From: Saccharomyces paradoxus
Taxonomy: Eukaryota > Ascomycota > Saccharomycetes > Saccharomycetales > Saccharomycetaceae
DNA length: 64,000 nucleotides
Assembly: GCF_002079055.1 (NCBI RefSeq)
Contig: NC_047489.1
Span: 293,686 to 357,685 of the forward strand
Direction of reading: 5' to 3'
The notes under the pieces were generated by a model. It was not told the DNA's origin. It saw nothing but the letters and a program-made list of their open reading frames with translations, and made no database searches. The first letter of the stretch is position 1; the number at the start of each line of letters is the position of its first letter. Shown here in pieces: positions 53,801 through 64,000 of the stretch. Both the position numbers and the translations under genes were made by a program.

Positions 53801-56585
53801 TACTGATTTATACGTGGGGATCTACGATGATCTTGCTAGCACTAATTTCACAGACAGGATAGCTGCGTGGGAGAATATTGTTGAGTGCACCTTTAGGACC
53901 AACAACGTAAAATTGGGTTACCTCATTGTAGATGAGTTTCACAACTTTGAAACGGAGGTCTACCGGCAGTCGCAATTTGGGGGCATAACTAACCTTGATT
54001 TTGACGCTTTTGAGAAAGCAATCTTTTTGAGCGGCACAGCCCCTGAGGCTGTAGCTGATGCTGCGTTGCAGCGTCTTGGGCTTACGGGACTGGCCAAGAA
54101 ATCGATGGACATCAACGAGCTCAAACGGTCGGAAGATCTCAGCAGAGGTCTATCCAGCTATCCAACACGGATGTTTAATCTAATCAAGGAGAAATCCGAG
54201 GTGCCTTTAGGGCATGTTCATAAAATTTGGAAGAAAGTGGAATCACAGCCCGAAGAAGCACTGAAGCTTCTTTTAGCCCTCTTTGAAAGTGAACCAGAGT
54301 CGAAGGCCATTGTAGTTGCAAGCACAACCAACCAAGTGGAAGAATTGGCCTGCTCTTGGAGAAAGTATTTTAGGGTGGTATGGATACACGGGAAGCTGGG
54401 TGCTGCAGAAAAGGTGTCTCGCACAAAGGAGTTTGTCACTGACGGTAGCATGCGAGTTCTCATCGGAACGAAATTAGTGACTGAAGGAATTGACATTAAG
54501 CAATTGATGATGGTGATCATGCTTGATAATAGACTTAATATTATTGAGCTCATTCAAGGCGTAGGGAGACTAAGAGATGGGGGCCTCTGTTATCTATTAT
54601 CTAGAAAAAACAGTTGGGCGGCAAGGAATCGTAAGGGTGAATTACCACCAATTAAGGAAGGCTGTATAACCGAACAGGTACGCGAGTTCTATGGACTTGA
54701 ATCAAAGAAAGGAAAAAAGGGCCAGCATGTTGGATGCTGTGGCTCCAGGACAGACCTGTCTGCTGACACAGTGGAACTGATAGAAAGAATGGACAGATTG
54801 GCTGAAAATCAGGCGACAGCTTCCATGTCGATCGTTGCGTTACCGTCTAGCTTCCAGGAGAGCAATAGCAGTGACAGGTACAGAAAGTATTGCAGCAGTG
54901 ATGAGGACAGCAACACGTGCATTCATGGTAGTACTAATGCCAGTACTAACGCCAGTACTAATGCGACTACCACTGCTAGTACCAACGCCAGGACTAATGC
55001 GACTACCAATGCTAGTACTAATGCGACTACCAATGCCAGTACCAATGCGACTACCAACTCCAGCACTAATGCCAGTACCAATGCGACTACCAACTCCAGC
55101 ACTAATGCTACTACCACTGCCAGCACCAACGTCAGGACTAGTGCTACTACCACTGCCAGCATCAACGTCAGGACTAGTGCTACTACCACTGAAAGTACCA
55201 ACTCCAGCACTAATGCGACTACCACTGCCAGCATCAACGTCAGGACTAATGCTACTACCACTGAAAGTACCAACTCCAGCACTAATGCTACTACCACCGA
55301 AAGTACCAACTCCAACACTAGTGCTACTACCACTGCTAGCACCAACTCCAGCACTAATGCTACTACCACTGAAAGTACTAACGCTAGTGCCAAGGAGGAC
55401 GCCAATAAAGATGGCAATGCTGAGGATAATAGATTCCATCCAGTCACCGACATTAACAAAGAGCCGTATAAGCGGAAAGGGAGTCAAATGGTTTTGCTAG
55501 AGAGAAAGAAACTGAAAGCACAATTTCCCAATACTTCCGAGGATATGAATGTCTTACAGTTTCTTGGATTTCGGTCTGACGAAATTAAACATCTTTTCCT
55601 CTATGGTATTGACATATACTTCTGCCCAGAGGGCGTATTCACACAATACGGATTATGCAAGGGCTGTCAAAAGATGTTCGAGCTCTGTGTCTGTTGGGCT
55701 GGGCAGAAAGTATCGTATCGGAGGATGGCTTGGGAAGCACTAGCTGTGGAGAGAATGCTGCGAAATGACGAGGAATACAAAGAATACTTGGAAGACATCG
55801 AGCCATATCATGGGGACCCTGTAGGATATTTGAAATATTTTAGCGTAAAAAGGAGAGAGATCTACTCTCAGATACAGAGAAATTATGCTTGGTACCTGGC
55901 CATTACTAGAAGAAGAGAAACAATTAGTGTATTGGATTCGACAAGAGGCAAGCAAGGGAGCCAAGTTTTCCGCATGTCTGGAAGGCAGATCAAAGAGTTG
56001 TATTATAAAGTATGGAGCAACTTGCGTGAATCGAAGACAGAGGTACTGCAGTACTTTTTGAACTGGGACGAGAAAAAGTGCCAGGAAGAATGGGAGGCAA
56101 AAGACGATACGGTCTTTGTGGAAGCGCTCGAGAAAGTTGGAGTTTTTCAGCGTTTGCGTTCCATGACGAGCGCTGGACTGCAGGGTCCGCAGTACGTCAA
56201 GCTGCAGTTTAGCAGGCATCATCGGCAGTTGAGGAGCAGATATGAATTAAGTCTAGGAATGCACTTGCGAGATCAGATTGCGCTGGGAGTTACCCCATCT
56301 AAAGTGCCGCATTGGACGGCATTCCTGTCGATGCTGATAGGGCTGTTCTACAATAAAATATTTCGGCAGAAACTGGAGTATCTTTTGGAGCAGATTTCGG
56401 AGGTGTGGTTGTTACCACATTGGGTTGATTTGGCAAACGTTGAAGTTCTCGCTGCAGATAACACGAGGGTACCGCTGTACATGCTGATGGTAGCGGTTCA
56501 CAAAGAGCTGGATAGCGATGATGTTCCAGACGGTAGATTTGATATATTATTATGTAGAGATTCGAGCAGAGAAGTTGGAGAGTGA
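50856..56585 (+). CDS. YRF1: Y' helicase (Yrf1-type), spliced
   Basis: Exon 1 is 50856-50874 (MEIENE plus one base), the intron is 50875-51021, and exon 2 is 51022-56585, giving 1860 residues beginning [15 protein letters not shown]. The frame upstream of exon 2 has no ATG; the first in-frame ATG without splicing is 51174 ([11 protein letters not shown]), the start of some YRF1 models. Intron signals are weak: GTACGT at the 5' site, TATTAAC branch (50992-50998) and a TAG 24 bases past the branch A. Helicase motifs are clear: Walker A GYGKT near residue 870, DExH box VDEFHNF near 977, and motif [11 protein letters not shown] near 1185. Ser/Thr/Asn repeats occupy about 1310-1465, and a cysteine-rich segment ([13 protein letters not shown]) follows. 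Yrf1 rises in telomerase-negative survivors in S. cerevisiae. Length and sequence are very close to S. cerevisiae YRF1. Confidence 0.9.
54929..55390 (+). repeat. Y' minisatellite (Ser/Thr/Asn coding repeats), copy 1
   Basis: Degenerate 12-bp units such as AGTACTAATGCC and ACTACCAATGCG are arranged in 36-bp higher-order units, all in frame. They encode STNA, TTNA and INVRT blocks. This is the known hypervariable 36-bp repeat of Y' elements. Confidence 0.9.
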
Positions 56586-56769
56586 AGGAAATTGTTGTTA
56601 CGAAAGTCACTGATTATGTATTGTGTAGTATAGTATATTGTAAGAAATTTTTTTTGTAGGGAATATGCGTTTTGATGTAGTATTTCACTGTTTTGATTTA
56701 GTGTTTGTTGCACGGCAGTAGCGAGAGACAAGTGCGAAAGAGTAGGATAAAAAGACAATCTATAAAAAG

Positions 56770-56780
56770 TAAACATAAAA
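56770..56780 (-). promoter_or_regulatory. ARS consensus near the distal end of Y' copy 1
   Basis: The minus strand reads TTTTATGTTTA, an exact 11/11 match to WTTTAYRTTTW. It lies about 190 bp past the helicase stop, where Y' elements carry their replication origin. Confidence 0.7.
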
Positions 56781-56985
56781 TAAAGGTAGTAAGTAGCTTT
56801 TGGTTGAACATCCGGGTAAGAGTCAATAGGGCTTGGAGGAGACGTACATGAGGGCTATTTAGGGCTATTTAGGGCTATGTAGAGGTGCTGTAGGGCTAAA
56901 GAACAGGATTTCATTTTCATTTTTTTTAATTTCGGTCAGAAAGCCGGGTAAGAAGTGACAGCGAGAGTAAAGATAGATGTGAAAA

Positions 56986-57308
56986 GTGTGGGTGTGGTGT
57001 GTGGGTGTGGGTGTGGGTGTGGGTGTGGTGTGTGGGTGTGGTGTGGGTGTGGTGTGGGTGTGGTGTGTGGGTGTGGGTGTGGGTGTGGGTGTGTGGGTGT
57101 GGGTGTGGTGTGGGTGTGGTGTGGGTGTGGTGTGTGTGGGTGTGGTGTGTGGGTGTGGGTGTGGGTGTGGTGTGTGGGGTGTGGTGTGGGTGTGGGTGTG
57201 GTGTGGGTGTGGGTGTGGTGTGGGTGTGGGTGTGGTGTGTGTGTGTGGGTGTGGTGTGGGTGTGGGTGTGGGTGTGGTGTGTGGTGTGTGTGTGGGTGTG
57301 GTGTGGGT
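56986..57308 (+). repeat. Long internal telomeric TG(1-3) tract between Y' copies
   Basis: 323 bp of uninterrupted G/T sequence of the yeast telomerase type (GTGTGGG, GTGTGG, occasional GTGTGTG). It is close to a whole S. cerevisiae telomere (about 300-350 bp) and much longer than usual internal tracts. Long frames through it on both strands are meaningless repeats. Confidence 0.92.
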
Positions 57309-57826
57309 ATATATATGTCACTGTATTGCATGCTGGATGGTGTTAGACAAGGCCGTAGGGACATATAGCATCTAGGAAGTAACCTTGTACGAAAATAGGC
57401 ATTATTTCCTGTTTAGGCGATTGTGACGCAGATTTTAGTCCAACGATCTAGCGTCAAGGAATTTTTTTATAGTGGGACATTGCACCAAGGAAGTAATTTG
57501 ATACGTCGTTGGTGAATGGGTCTGTTTTCTTATTCGGCGGGGTAATACATTTTTGGGGGAAGTTTGTCTGTCTGACGCGCCATATGTAGGTACGCCAAAA
57601 AGGGCTCCTCTACTTCGAAGCGCGAGGTCGTATACCTAATAAGGAAATGTAATTTATAACTTTTTATTATATTGGTCTTTTCGAGAGCGGAAGAAGTTGT
57701 AGGCTAAGCGCAGGCTAAGCGTAGGTCCATGTTTAAAGTATCCAAGAGAATATCCACGAAGCGGCTGAGCAACGAACAGAATCCTGGTTCTCCTCGACTA
57801 AGCAGATAGTTAAGATACTGTGCACC

Positions 57827-60800
57827 ATGGAAATTGAAAACGAAAGTACGTACCGAGTACTTTATTTTTGCAGGCCGGAAATCAAGGATGAATGAGACAT
57901 CCTTCTGTTTTCTATGTTGTGCTTGAAGGGGACAGACAGTCCCTTATCTTAGTGAGATTTCTTATTAACTGAATTTTCTTTGCTGCTGCTAGAGATTCTG
58001 CATCTTCTCAATAGCTTAATTATTACATTCTTAGATGATGATAAGACGGAAACTGGACAATCTTTTGTTTATATTGATGGATTTCTTGTCAAAAAGCATA
58101 ACAATCAACATACTATTGTTAATTTCGAAACTTACAAAAATAAAATGAAAGTTTCCGATAGGCGTAAGTTTGAAAAAGCAAACTTTGACGAGTTTGAGTC
58201 GGCTCTAAATAACAAAAACGACTTGGTACATTGTCCCTCAATAACTTTATTTGAATCGATCCCCACGGAAGTGCGGTCATTCTACGAAGACGAAAAGTCT
58301 GGTCTAATCAAAGTGGTAAAATTCAGAACTGGTGCAATGGATAGGAAAAGGTCTTTTGAAAAAATAGTCATTTCCGTCATGGTCGGGAAAAATGTACAAA
58401 AGTTCCTGACGTTTGTTGAAGACGAACCAGATTTCCAGGGCGGACCAATCCCTTCAAAGTATCTTATTCCCAAGAAAATCAACTTGATGGTCTACACGTT
58501 GTTTCAAGTGCATACTTTGAAATTCAATAGAAAGGATTACGATACCCTTTCTCTTTTTTACCTCAACAGAGGATACTATAATGAGTTGAGTTTCCGTGTC
58601 CTGGAACGTTGTTACGAAACAGCAAGTGCCAGGCCGAACGACAGCTCTACGATGCGTACTTTCACCAAACTTTGTTTCTGGCACACCTATTGTAAGGAAT
58701 CTTCAGAAAAGCACCATAAGGAAATATGGATACAATTTGGCACCCTATATGTTTTTGTTACTACACGTAGATGAGCTATCGATTTTTTCCGCATATCAAG
58801 CAAGTCTACCTGGTGAAAAGAAGGTCGACACAGAGCGGCTGAAGCGTGATCTATGCCCACGTAAACCCACTGAGATAAAATACTTTTCACAGATATGTAA
58901 CGATATGATGAACAAAAAAGACCGATTGGGTGATATTTTGCATATTATCTTGCGAGCATGTGCGCTTAATTTTGGGGCAGGTCCCCGTGGTGGCGCTGGT
59001 GACGAAGAGGATCGATCTATTACGAATGAAGAACCCATTATTCCCTCTGTGGACGAGCATGGCTTGAAAGTATGTAAGTTGCGCAGTCCTAACACTCCAC
59101 GAAGACTCAGAAAAACACTAGATGCCGTGAAAGCTTTATTGGTGTCGTCTTGTGCTTGTACCGCAAGGGATTTAGATATATTTGATGACAACAACGGCGT
59201 TGCAATGTGGAAATGGATCAAAATTCTGTACCACGAAGTAGCGCGGGAAACCACGCTGAAGGACTCTTATAGAATAACTTTGGTACCTTCTTCTGATGGT
59301 ATATCAGTATGTGGAAAAACTTTTTTAATCGCGAGTATGTCCGCGGCTTTTACTTTGCATGCAAGGCTCAGTTCGATAACCTTTGGGGAGAGTTGAACAA
59401 CTGCTTTTTATATGCCTACAGTGGTTGATATTGCCGGCCTCATTTTGCGTAATCGAGAAGTTTTGTTCAGAGAGCCAAAGCGAGGAATTGACGAGTATCT
59501 GGAAAACGATTCTTTTCTTCAAATGATACCTGTTAAATATCGTGAAATTGTGCTGCCCAAGTTTGAGAAGAGATACTAACAAAATGACCGCGGCTCTTAA
59601 AAATAAAGTCACTGTTGCAATTGACGAGCTTACGGTGCCACTTATGTGGATGGTCCATTTTGCCGTAGGATACCCTTACCGTTATCCAGAGCTTCAGCTA
59701 CTCGCTTTTGCCGGTCCTCAGCGCAACGTATACGTCGACGATACAAACAAGACGCATCCAACTGTACACTGATTACAACAAGAACGGTTCATCGGAGCCT
59801 CGACTAAAGACGCTTGACGGACTCACTTCAGATTACGTGTTTTATTTTGTCACTGTGCTAAGGCAAATGCAAATATGTGCGCTTGGTAACAGTTATGACG
59901 CTTTTAATCATGATCCTTGGATGGATGTGTGGGATTTGAGGATCCAGATCAAGTAACAAATCGAGACATTTCGAGGATAGTTTTGTATTCCTACATGTTT
60001 CTGAATACCGCGAAGGGCTGTCTGGTTGAATACGCAACTTTTCGGCAGTACATGAGGGAACTTCCGAAGAATGCACCTCAGAAGCTGAATTTTCGGGAGA
60101 TGCGTCAGGGGTTGATTGCCCTAGGACGGCACTGCGTAGGTAGCAGATTTGAAACAGATTTGTACGAGTCGGCGACGAGTGAACTCATGGCCAATCATTC
60201 CGTTCAAACAGGGCGAAATATTTACGGTGTGGATTCCTTTTCGTTAACTAGTGTCAGTGGGACGACCGCCACTTTATTGCAAGGAACGAGCTTCCGAGCG
60301 CTGGATTCAATGGTTAGGCCTTGAAAGCGACTACCATTGTTCATTCTCTAGTACTCGGAATGCGGAAGACGTAGTGGCAGGTGAGGCGGCGAGTTCAGAT
60401 CATCATCAAAAAATTTCAAAGAGTAACGCGAAAAAGGCCCCGAGAGCCCAAGAGTACAAACGATATCCTCGTCGCAGGCCAGAAACTCTTTGGCAGCTCC
60501 TTTGAATTCAGGGACTTGCATCAGTTGCGCTTATGTCATGAAATATACATGGCAGACACACCCTCTGTGGCAGTACAGGCCCCACCGGGCTATGGTAAGA
60601 CGGAGTTATTTTCATCTCCCCTTGATAGCACTGGCGTCTAAGGGCGACGTGAAATATGTGTCGTTTCTGTTTGTACCGTACACAGTGTTGCTTGCTAATT
60701 GCATGATCAGGTTGGGCCGATGCGGTTGCTTGAATGTGGCCCCTGTAAGAAACTTTTATTGAAGAAGGTTACGATGGCGTTACTGATTTATACGTGGGGA

Positions 60801-63575
60801 TCTACGATGATCTTGCTAGCACTAATTTCACAGACAGGATAGCTGCGTGGGAGAATATTGTTGAGTGCACCTTTAGGACCAACAACGTAAAAATTGGGTT
60901 ACCTCATTGTAGATGAGTTTTCACAACTTTGAAACGGAGGTCTACCGGCAGTCGCAAATTTGGGGCATAACTAACCTTGATTTTGACGCTTTTGAGAAAG
61001 CAATCTTTTTGAGCGGCACAGCCCCTGAGGCTGTAGCTGATGCTGCGTTGCAGCGTGTTTGGGCTTTACGGGACTGGCCAAGAAATCGATGGACATCAAC
61101 GAGCTCAAACGGTCGGAAGATCTCAGCAGAGGTCTATCCAGCTATCCAACACGGATGTTTTAATCTAATCAAGGAGAAATCCGAGGTGCCTTTAGGGCAT
61201 GTTCATAAAATTTGGAAGAAAGTGGAATCACAGCCCGCAAGAAGCACTGAAGCTTTCTTTTAGCCCTCTTTGAAAGTGAACCAGAGTCGAAGGCCATTGT
61301 AGTTGCAAGCACAACCAACCAAGTGGAAGAATTGGCCTGCTCTTGGAGAAAGTATTTTAGGGTGGTATGGATACACGGGAAGCTGGGTGCTGCAGAAAAG
61401 GTGTCTCGCACAAAAGGAGTTTGTCACTGACGGTAGCATGCGAGTTCTCATCGGAACGAAATTAGTGACTGAAGGAATTGACATTAAGCAATTGATGATG
61501 GTGATCATGCTTGATAATAGACTTAATATTATTGAGCTCATTCAAGGCGTAGGGAGACTAAGAGATGGGGGCCTCTGTTATCTATTATCTAGAAAAAACA
61601 GTTGGGCGGCAAGGAATCGTAAGGGTGAATTACACCAATTAAGGAAGGCTGTATAACCGAACAGGTACGCGAGTTCTATGGACTTGAATCAAAGAAAGGA
61701 AAAAAGGGCCAGCATGTTGGATGCTGTGGCTCCAGGACAGACCTGTCTGCTGACACAGTGGAACTGATAGAAAGAATGGACAGATTGGCTGAAAATCAGG
61801 CGACAGCTTCCATGTCGATCGTTGCGTTACCGTCTAGCTTCCAGGAGAGCAATAGCAGTGACAGGTACAGAAAGTATTGCAGCAGTGATGAGGACAGCAA
61901 CACGTGCATTCATGGTAGTACTAAATGCCAGTACTAACGCCAGTACTAATGCGACTACCACTGCTAGTACCAACGCCAGGACTAATGCGACTACCAATGC
62001 TAGTACTAATGCGACTACCAATGCCAGTACCAATGCGACTACCAACTCCAGCACTAATGCCAGTACCCAATGCGACTACCAACTCCAGCACTAATGCTAC
62101 TACCACTGCCAGCAACCAACGTCAGGACTAGTGCTACTACCACTGCCAGCATCAACGTCAGGACTAGTGCTACTACCACTGAAAGTACCAACTCCAGCAC
62201 TAATGCGACTACCACTGCCAGCATCAACGTCAGGACTAATGCTACTACCACTGAAAGTACCAACTCCAGCACTAATGCTACTACCACCGAAAGTACCAAC
62301 TCCAACACTAGTGCTACTACCACTGCTAGCACCAACTCCAGCACTAATGCTACTACCACTGAAAGTACCAACGCTAGTGCCAAGGAGGACGCCAATAAAG
62401 ATGGCAATGCTGAGGATAATGGATTCCATCCAGTCACCGACATTAACAAAGAGCCGTATAAGCGGAAAGGGAGTCAAATGGTTTTGCTAGAGAGAAAGAA
62501 ACTGAAAGCACAATTTCCCAATACTTCCGAGAATATGAATGTCTTACAGTTTCTTGGATTTCGGTCTGACGAAATTAAACATCTTTTCCTCTATGGTATT
62601 GACATATACTTCTGCCCAGAGGGCGTATTCACACAATACGGATTATGCAAGGGCTGTCAAAAGATGTTCGAGCTCTGTGTCTGTTGGGCTGGCCAGAAAG
62701 TATCGTATCGGAGGATGGCTTGGGAAGCACTAGCTGTGGAGAGAATGCTGCGAAATGACGAGGAATACAAAGAATACTTGGAAGACATCGAGCCATATCA
62801 TGGGGACCCTGTAGGATATTTGAAATATTTTAGCGTAAAAAGGAGAGAGATCTACTCTCAGATACAGAGAAATTATGCTTGGTACCTGGCCATTACTAGA
62901 AGAAGAGAAACAATTAGTGTATTGGATTCGACAAGAGGCAAGCAAGGGAGCCAAGTTTTCCGCATGTCTGGAAGGCAGATCAAAGAGTTGTATTATAAAG
63001 TATGGAGCAACTTGCGTGAATCGAAGACAGAGGTACTGCAGTACTTTTTGAACTGGGACGAGAAAAAGTGCCAGGAAGAATGGGAGGCAAAAGACGATAC
63101 GGTCTTTGTGGAAGCGCTCGAGAAAGTTGGAGTTTTTCAGCGTTTGCGTTCCATGACGAGCGCTGGACTGCAGGGTCCGCAGTACGTCAAGCTGCAGTTT
63201 AGCAGGCATCATCGGCAGTTGAGGAGCAGATATGAATTAAGTCTAGGAATGCACTTGCGAGATCAGATTGCGCTGGGAGTTACCCCATCTAAAGTGCCGC
63301 ATTGGACGGCATTCCTGTCGATGCTGATAGGGCTGTTCTACAATAAAATATTTCGGCAGAAACTGGAGTATCTTTTGGAGCAGATTTCGGAGGTGTGGTT
63401 GCTACCACATTGGGTTGATTTAGCAAACGTTGAAGTTCTCGCTGCAGATAACACGAGGGTACCGCTGTACATGCTGATGGTAGCGGTTCACAAAGAGCTG
63501 GATAGCGATGATGTTCCAGACGGTAGATTTGATATATTATTATGTAGAGATTCGAGCAGAGAAGTTGGAGAGTGA
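57827..63575 (+). pseudogene. YRF1: Y' helicase ORF, copy 2, interrupted by many one-base indels (probably sequencing error)
   Basis: Exon 1 (57827-57845) and the intron (57846-57992) match copy 1. Exon 2 is then broken by about 20 single-base differences between 58667 and 62115. Examples are an extra A near 58667, extra A and T near 59318, an extra T near 59406 and 59563, a missing G near 59929, an extra T near 60611 and 60754, a missing C near 61632, and extra A or C near 61922, 62066 and 62115. The net shift is +19. The C-terminal part is open again from about 62118 to 63575 and nearly identical to copy 1. Almost every indel lengthens a homopolymer by one, which is more like read error than decay; the real gene may well be intact. 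Confidence 0.8.
61917..62380 (+). repeat. Y' minisatellite, copy 2
   Basis: The same Ser/Thr/Asn-coding repeat as in copy 1, unit for unit, apart from three one-base insertions (near 61922, 62066 and 62115). For such a hypervariable array, an equal repeat pattern means the two Y' copies separated very recently. Confidence 0.85.
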
Positions 63576-63759
63576 AGGAAATTGTTGTTACGAAAGTCAC
63601 TGATTATGTATTGTGTAGTATAGTATATTGTAAGAAATTTTTTTTGTAGGGAATATGCGTTTTGATGTAGTATTTCACTGTTTTGATTTAGTGTTTGTTG
63701 CACGGCAGTAGCGAGAGACAAGTGCGAAAGAGTAGGATAAAAAGACAATCTATAAAAAG

Positions 63760-63770
63760 TAAACATAAAA
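63760..63770 (-). promoter_or_regulatory. ARS consensus near the distal end of Y' copy 2
   Basis: The minus strand reads TTTTATGTTTA, an exact 11/11 consensus match, at the position equivalent to the site in copy 1. Confidence 0.7.
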
Positions 63771-63974
63771 TAAAGGTAGTAAGTAGCTTTTGGTTGAACA
63801 TCCGGGTAAGAGTCAATAGGGCTTGGAGGAGACGTACATGAGGGCTATTTAGGGCTATTTAGGGCTATGTAGAGGTGCTGTAGGGCTAAAGAACAGGATT
63901 TCATTTTCATTTTTTTAATTTCGGTCAGAAAGCCGGGTAAGGAGTGACAGCGAGAGTAAAGATAGATGTGAAAA

Positions 63975-64000
63975 GTGTGGGGTGTGGGTGTGTGGGTGTG
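63975..64000 (+). repeat. TG(1-3) tract at the window edge (telomere or another internal tract)
   Basis: GTGTGGGGTGTGGGTGTGTG and on to the end of the window. The window stops inside it, so it cannot be told whether this is the chromosome terminus or a junction to a third Y'. GTGGGGT has four G in a row, unusual for TG(1-3), perhaps another read error. Confidence 0.85.

Larger units (their letters stand above)
50338..56985 (+). mobile_element. Y' element, long form, copy 1
   Basis: A 6648-bp unit bounded by TG tracts on both sides, the size of Y'-long (about 6.7 kb). It contains the 5' region with the small first exon, the helicase ORF, the Ser/Thr/Asn-rich minisatellite, an ARS consensus (56770-56780) and AGGGCTATTT repeats near the distal end (56850-56880). 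Y' elements are subtelomeric amplifiable units found on many but not all ends. Confidence 0.93.
57309..63974 (+). mobile_element. Y' element, long form, copy 2
   Basis: A 6666-bp unit almost identical to copy 1 at an offset of 6971 bases, rising to 6990 because of net insertions in the middle. I counted only about ten substitutions along its length. The first 1.35 kb and the last 1.9 kb are almost free of indels. Same minisatellite arrangement, same ARS. Confidence 0.92.

Noticed and set aside
54840-55487. Reverse-strand Gly/Ser and Val/Leu-rich frames opposite the Y' minisatellite
   Set aside because: They are shadows of the Ser/Thr/Asn-coding repeat.
56926-57375. Long frames through the TG tract on both strands (Thr/His/Pro-rich and Gly/Val/Cys-rich)
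   Set aside because: They are translations of TG(1-3) telomeric repeat and have no coding meaning.
57827-63575. Treating each open piece of Y' copy 2 as a separate gene
   Set aside because: The pieces are collinear with the single copy 1 ORF and are separated only by probable one-base errors.

Overview
The window is the right end of a yeast chromosome III-type chromosome from the Saccharomyces sensu stricto group. The gene order ABP1, FIG2, YCR090C, KIN82, MSH3, CDC39, CDC50, OCA4, HMR(a), tRNA-Thr, GIT1, VPS10-like, YCR102C, PAU is that of S. cerevisiae chromosome III. The core proteins differ from the S. cerevisiae versions as I remember them: a few percent in CDC39, more in MSH3, very many changes in FIG2. 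The silent cassette a1 also differs slightly. I therefore infer a close relative, most likely S. paradoxus, rather than S. cerevisiae. A complete 251-bp Ty5-type LTR fits that idea. This is comparison from memory, not an alignment.

Layout. 1-23.3 kb is ordinary chromosome arm: actin-binding Abp1 (3' part only), the mating adhesin Fig2, a UPF0587 protein, flippase kinase Kin82, mismatch-repair Msh3, the CCR4-NOT scaffold Not1/Cdc39, the flippase subunit Cdc50 and the Oca4 phosphatase-like protein. 23.3-30.9 kb is the silent mating cassette HMRa and its surroundings: a decayed PAU gene, a Ty4 tau LTR, a Ty5 LTR tail, the E silencer, a2, a1 with two introns, the HO site, the I silencer, an inverted second tau, a sigma fragment, a delta LTR and the tRNA-Thr(AGU) that acts as heterochromatin barrier in S. 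cerevisiae. 31-33.1 kb is decayed sequence. 33.2-44.3 kb carries the GIT1 transporter, a VPS10/VTH-family receptor gene broken into two halves, and a YCR102C-type oxidoreductase. 44.4-50.3 kb is a typical subtelomere: COS-family remnants, an intact PAU gene, a Ty5 solo LTR, core X with its ARS and Abf1 sites, and X repeats with TTAGGG motifs.

50.3-64.0 kb is a tandem pair of long Y' elements separated by telomeric TG(1-3) tracts of 56 bp (X to Y'), 323 bp (Y' to Y') and a third tract cut by the window edge. The first Y' has an intact helicase ORF. The second is nearly identical, but its ORF is broken by about two dozen one-base indels, nearly all in homopolymers and confined to 58.66-62.12 kb. 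That pattern looks like uncorrected sequencing error rather than biology.

Points most worth checking are the 91-bp, 14% GC insertion that splits the VPS10-like gene (candidate mitochondrial DNA insertion), the near-telomere-length internal TG tract, the contrast between S. cerevisiae-like Y' DNA and diverged core genes, the inverted tau LTR pair around HMR, the PAU pseudogene beside HMR, and an unexplained 19-bp-arm hairpin upstream of KIN82. I did not find a clearly new multi-gene system.
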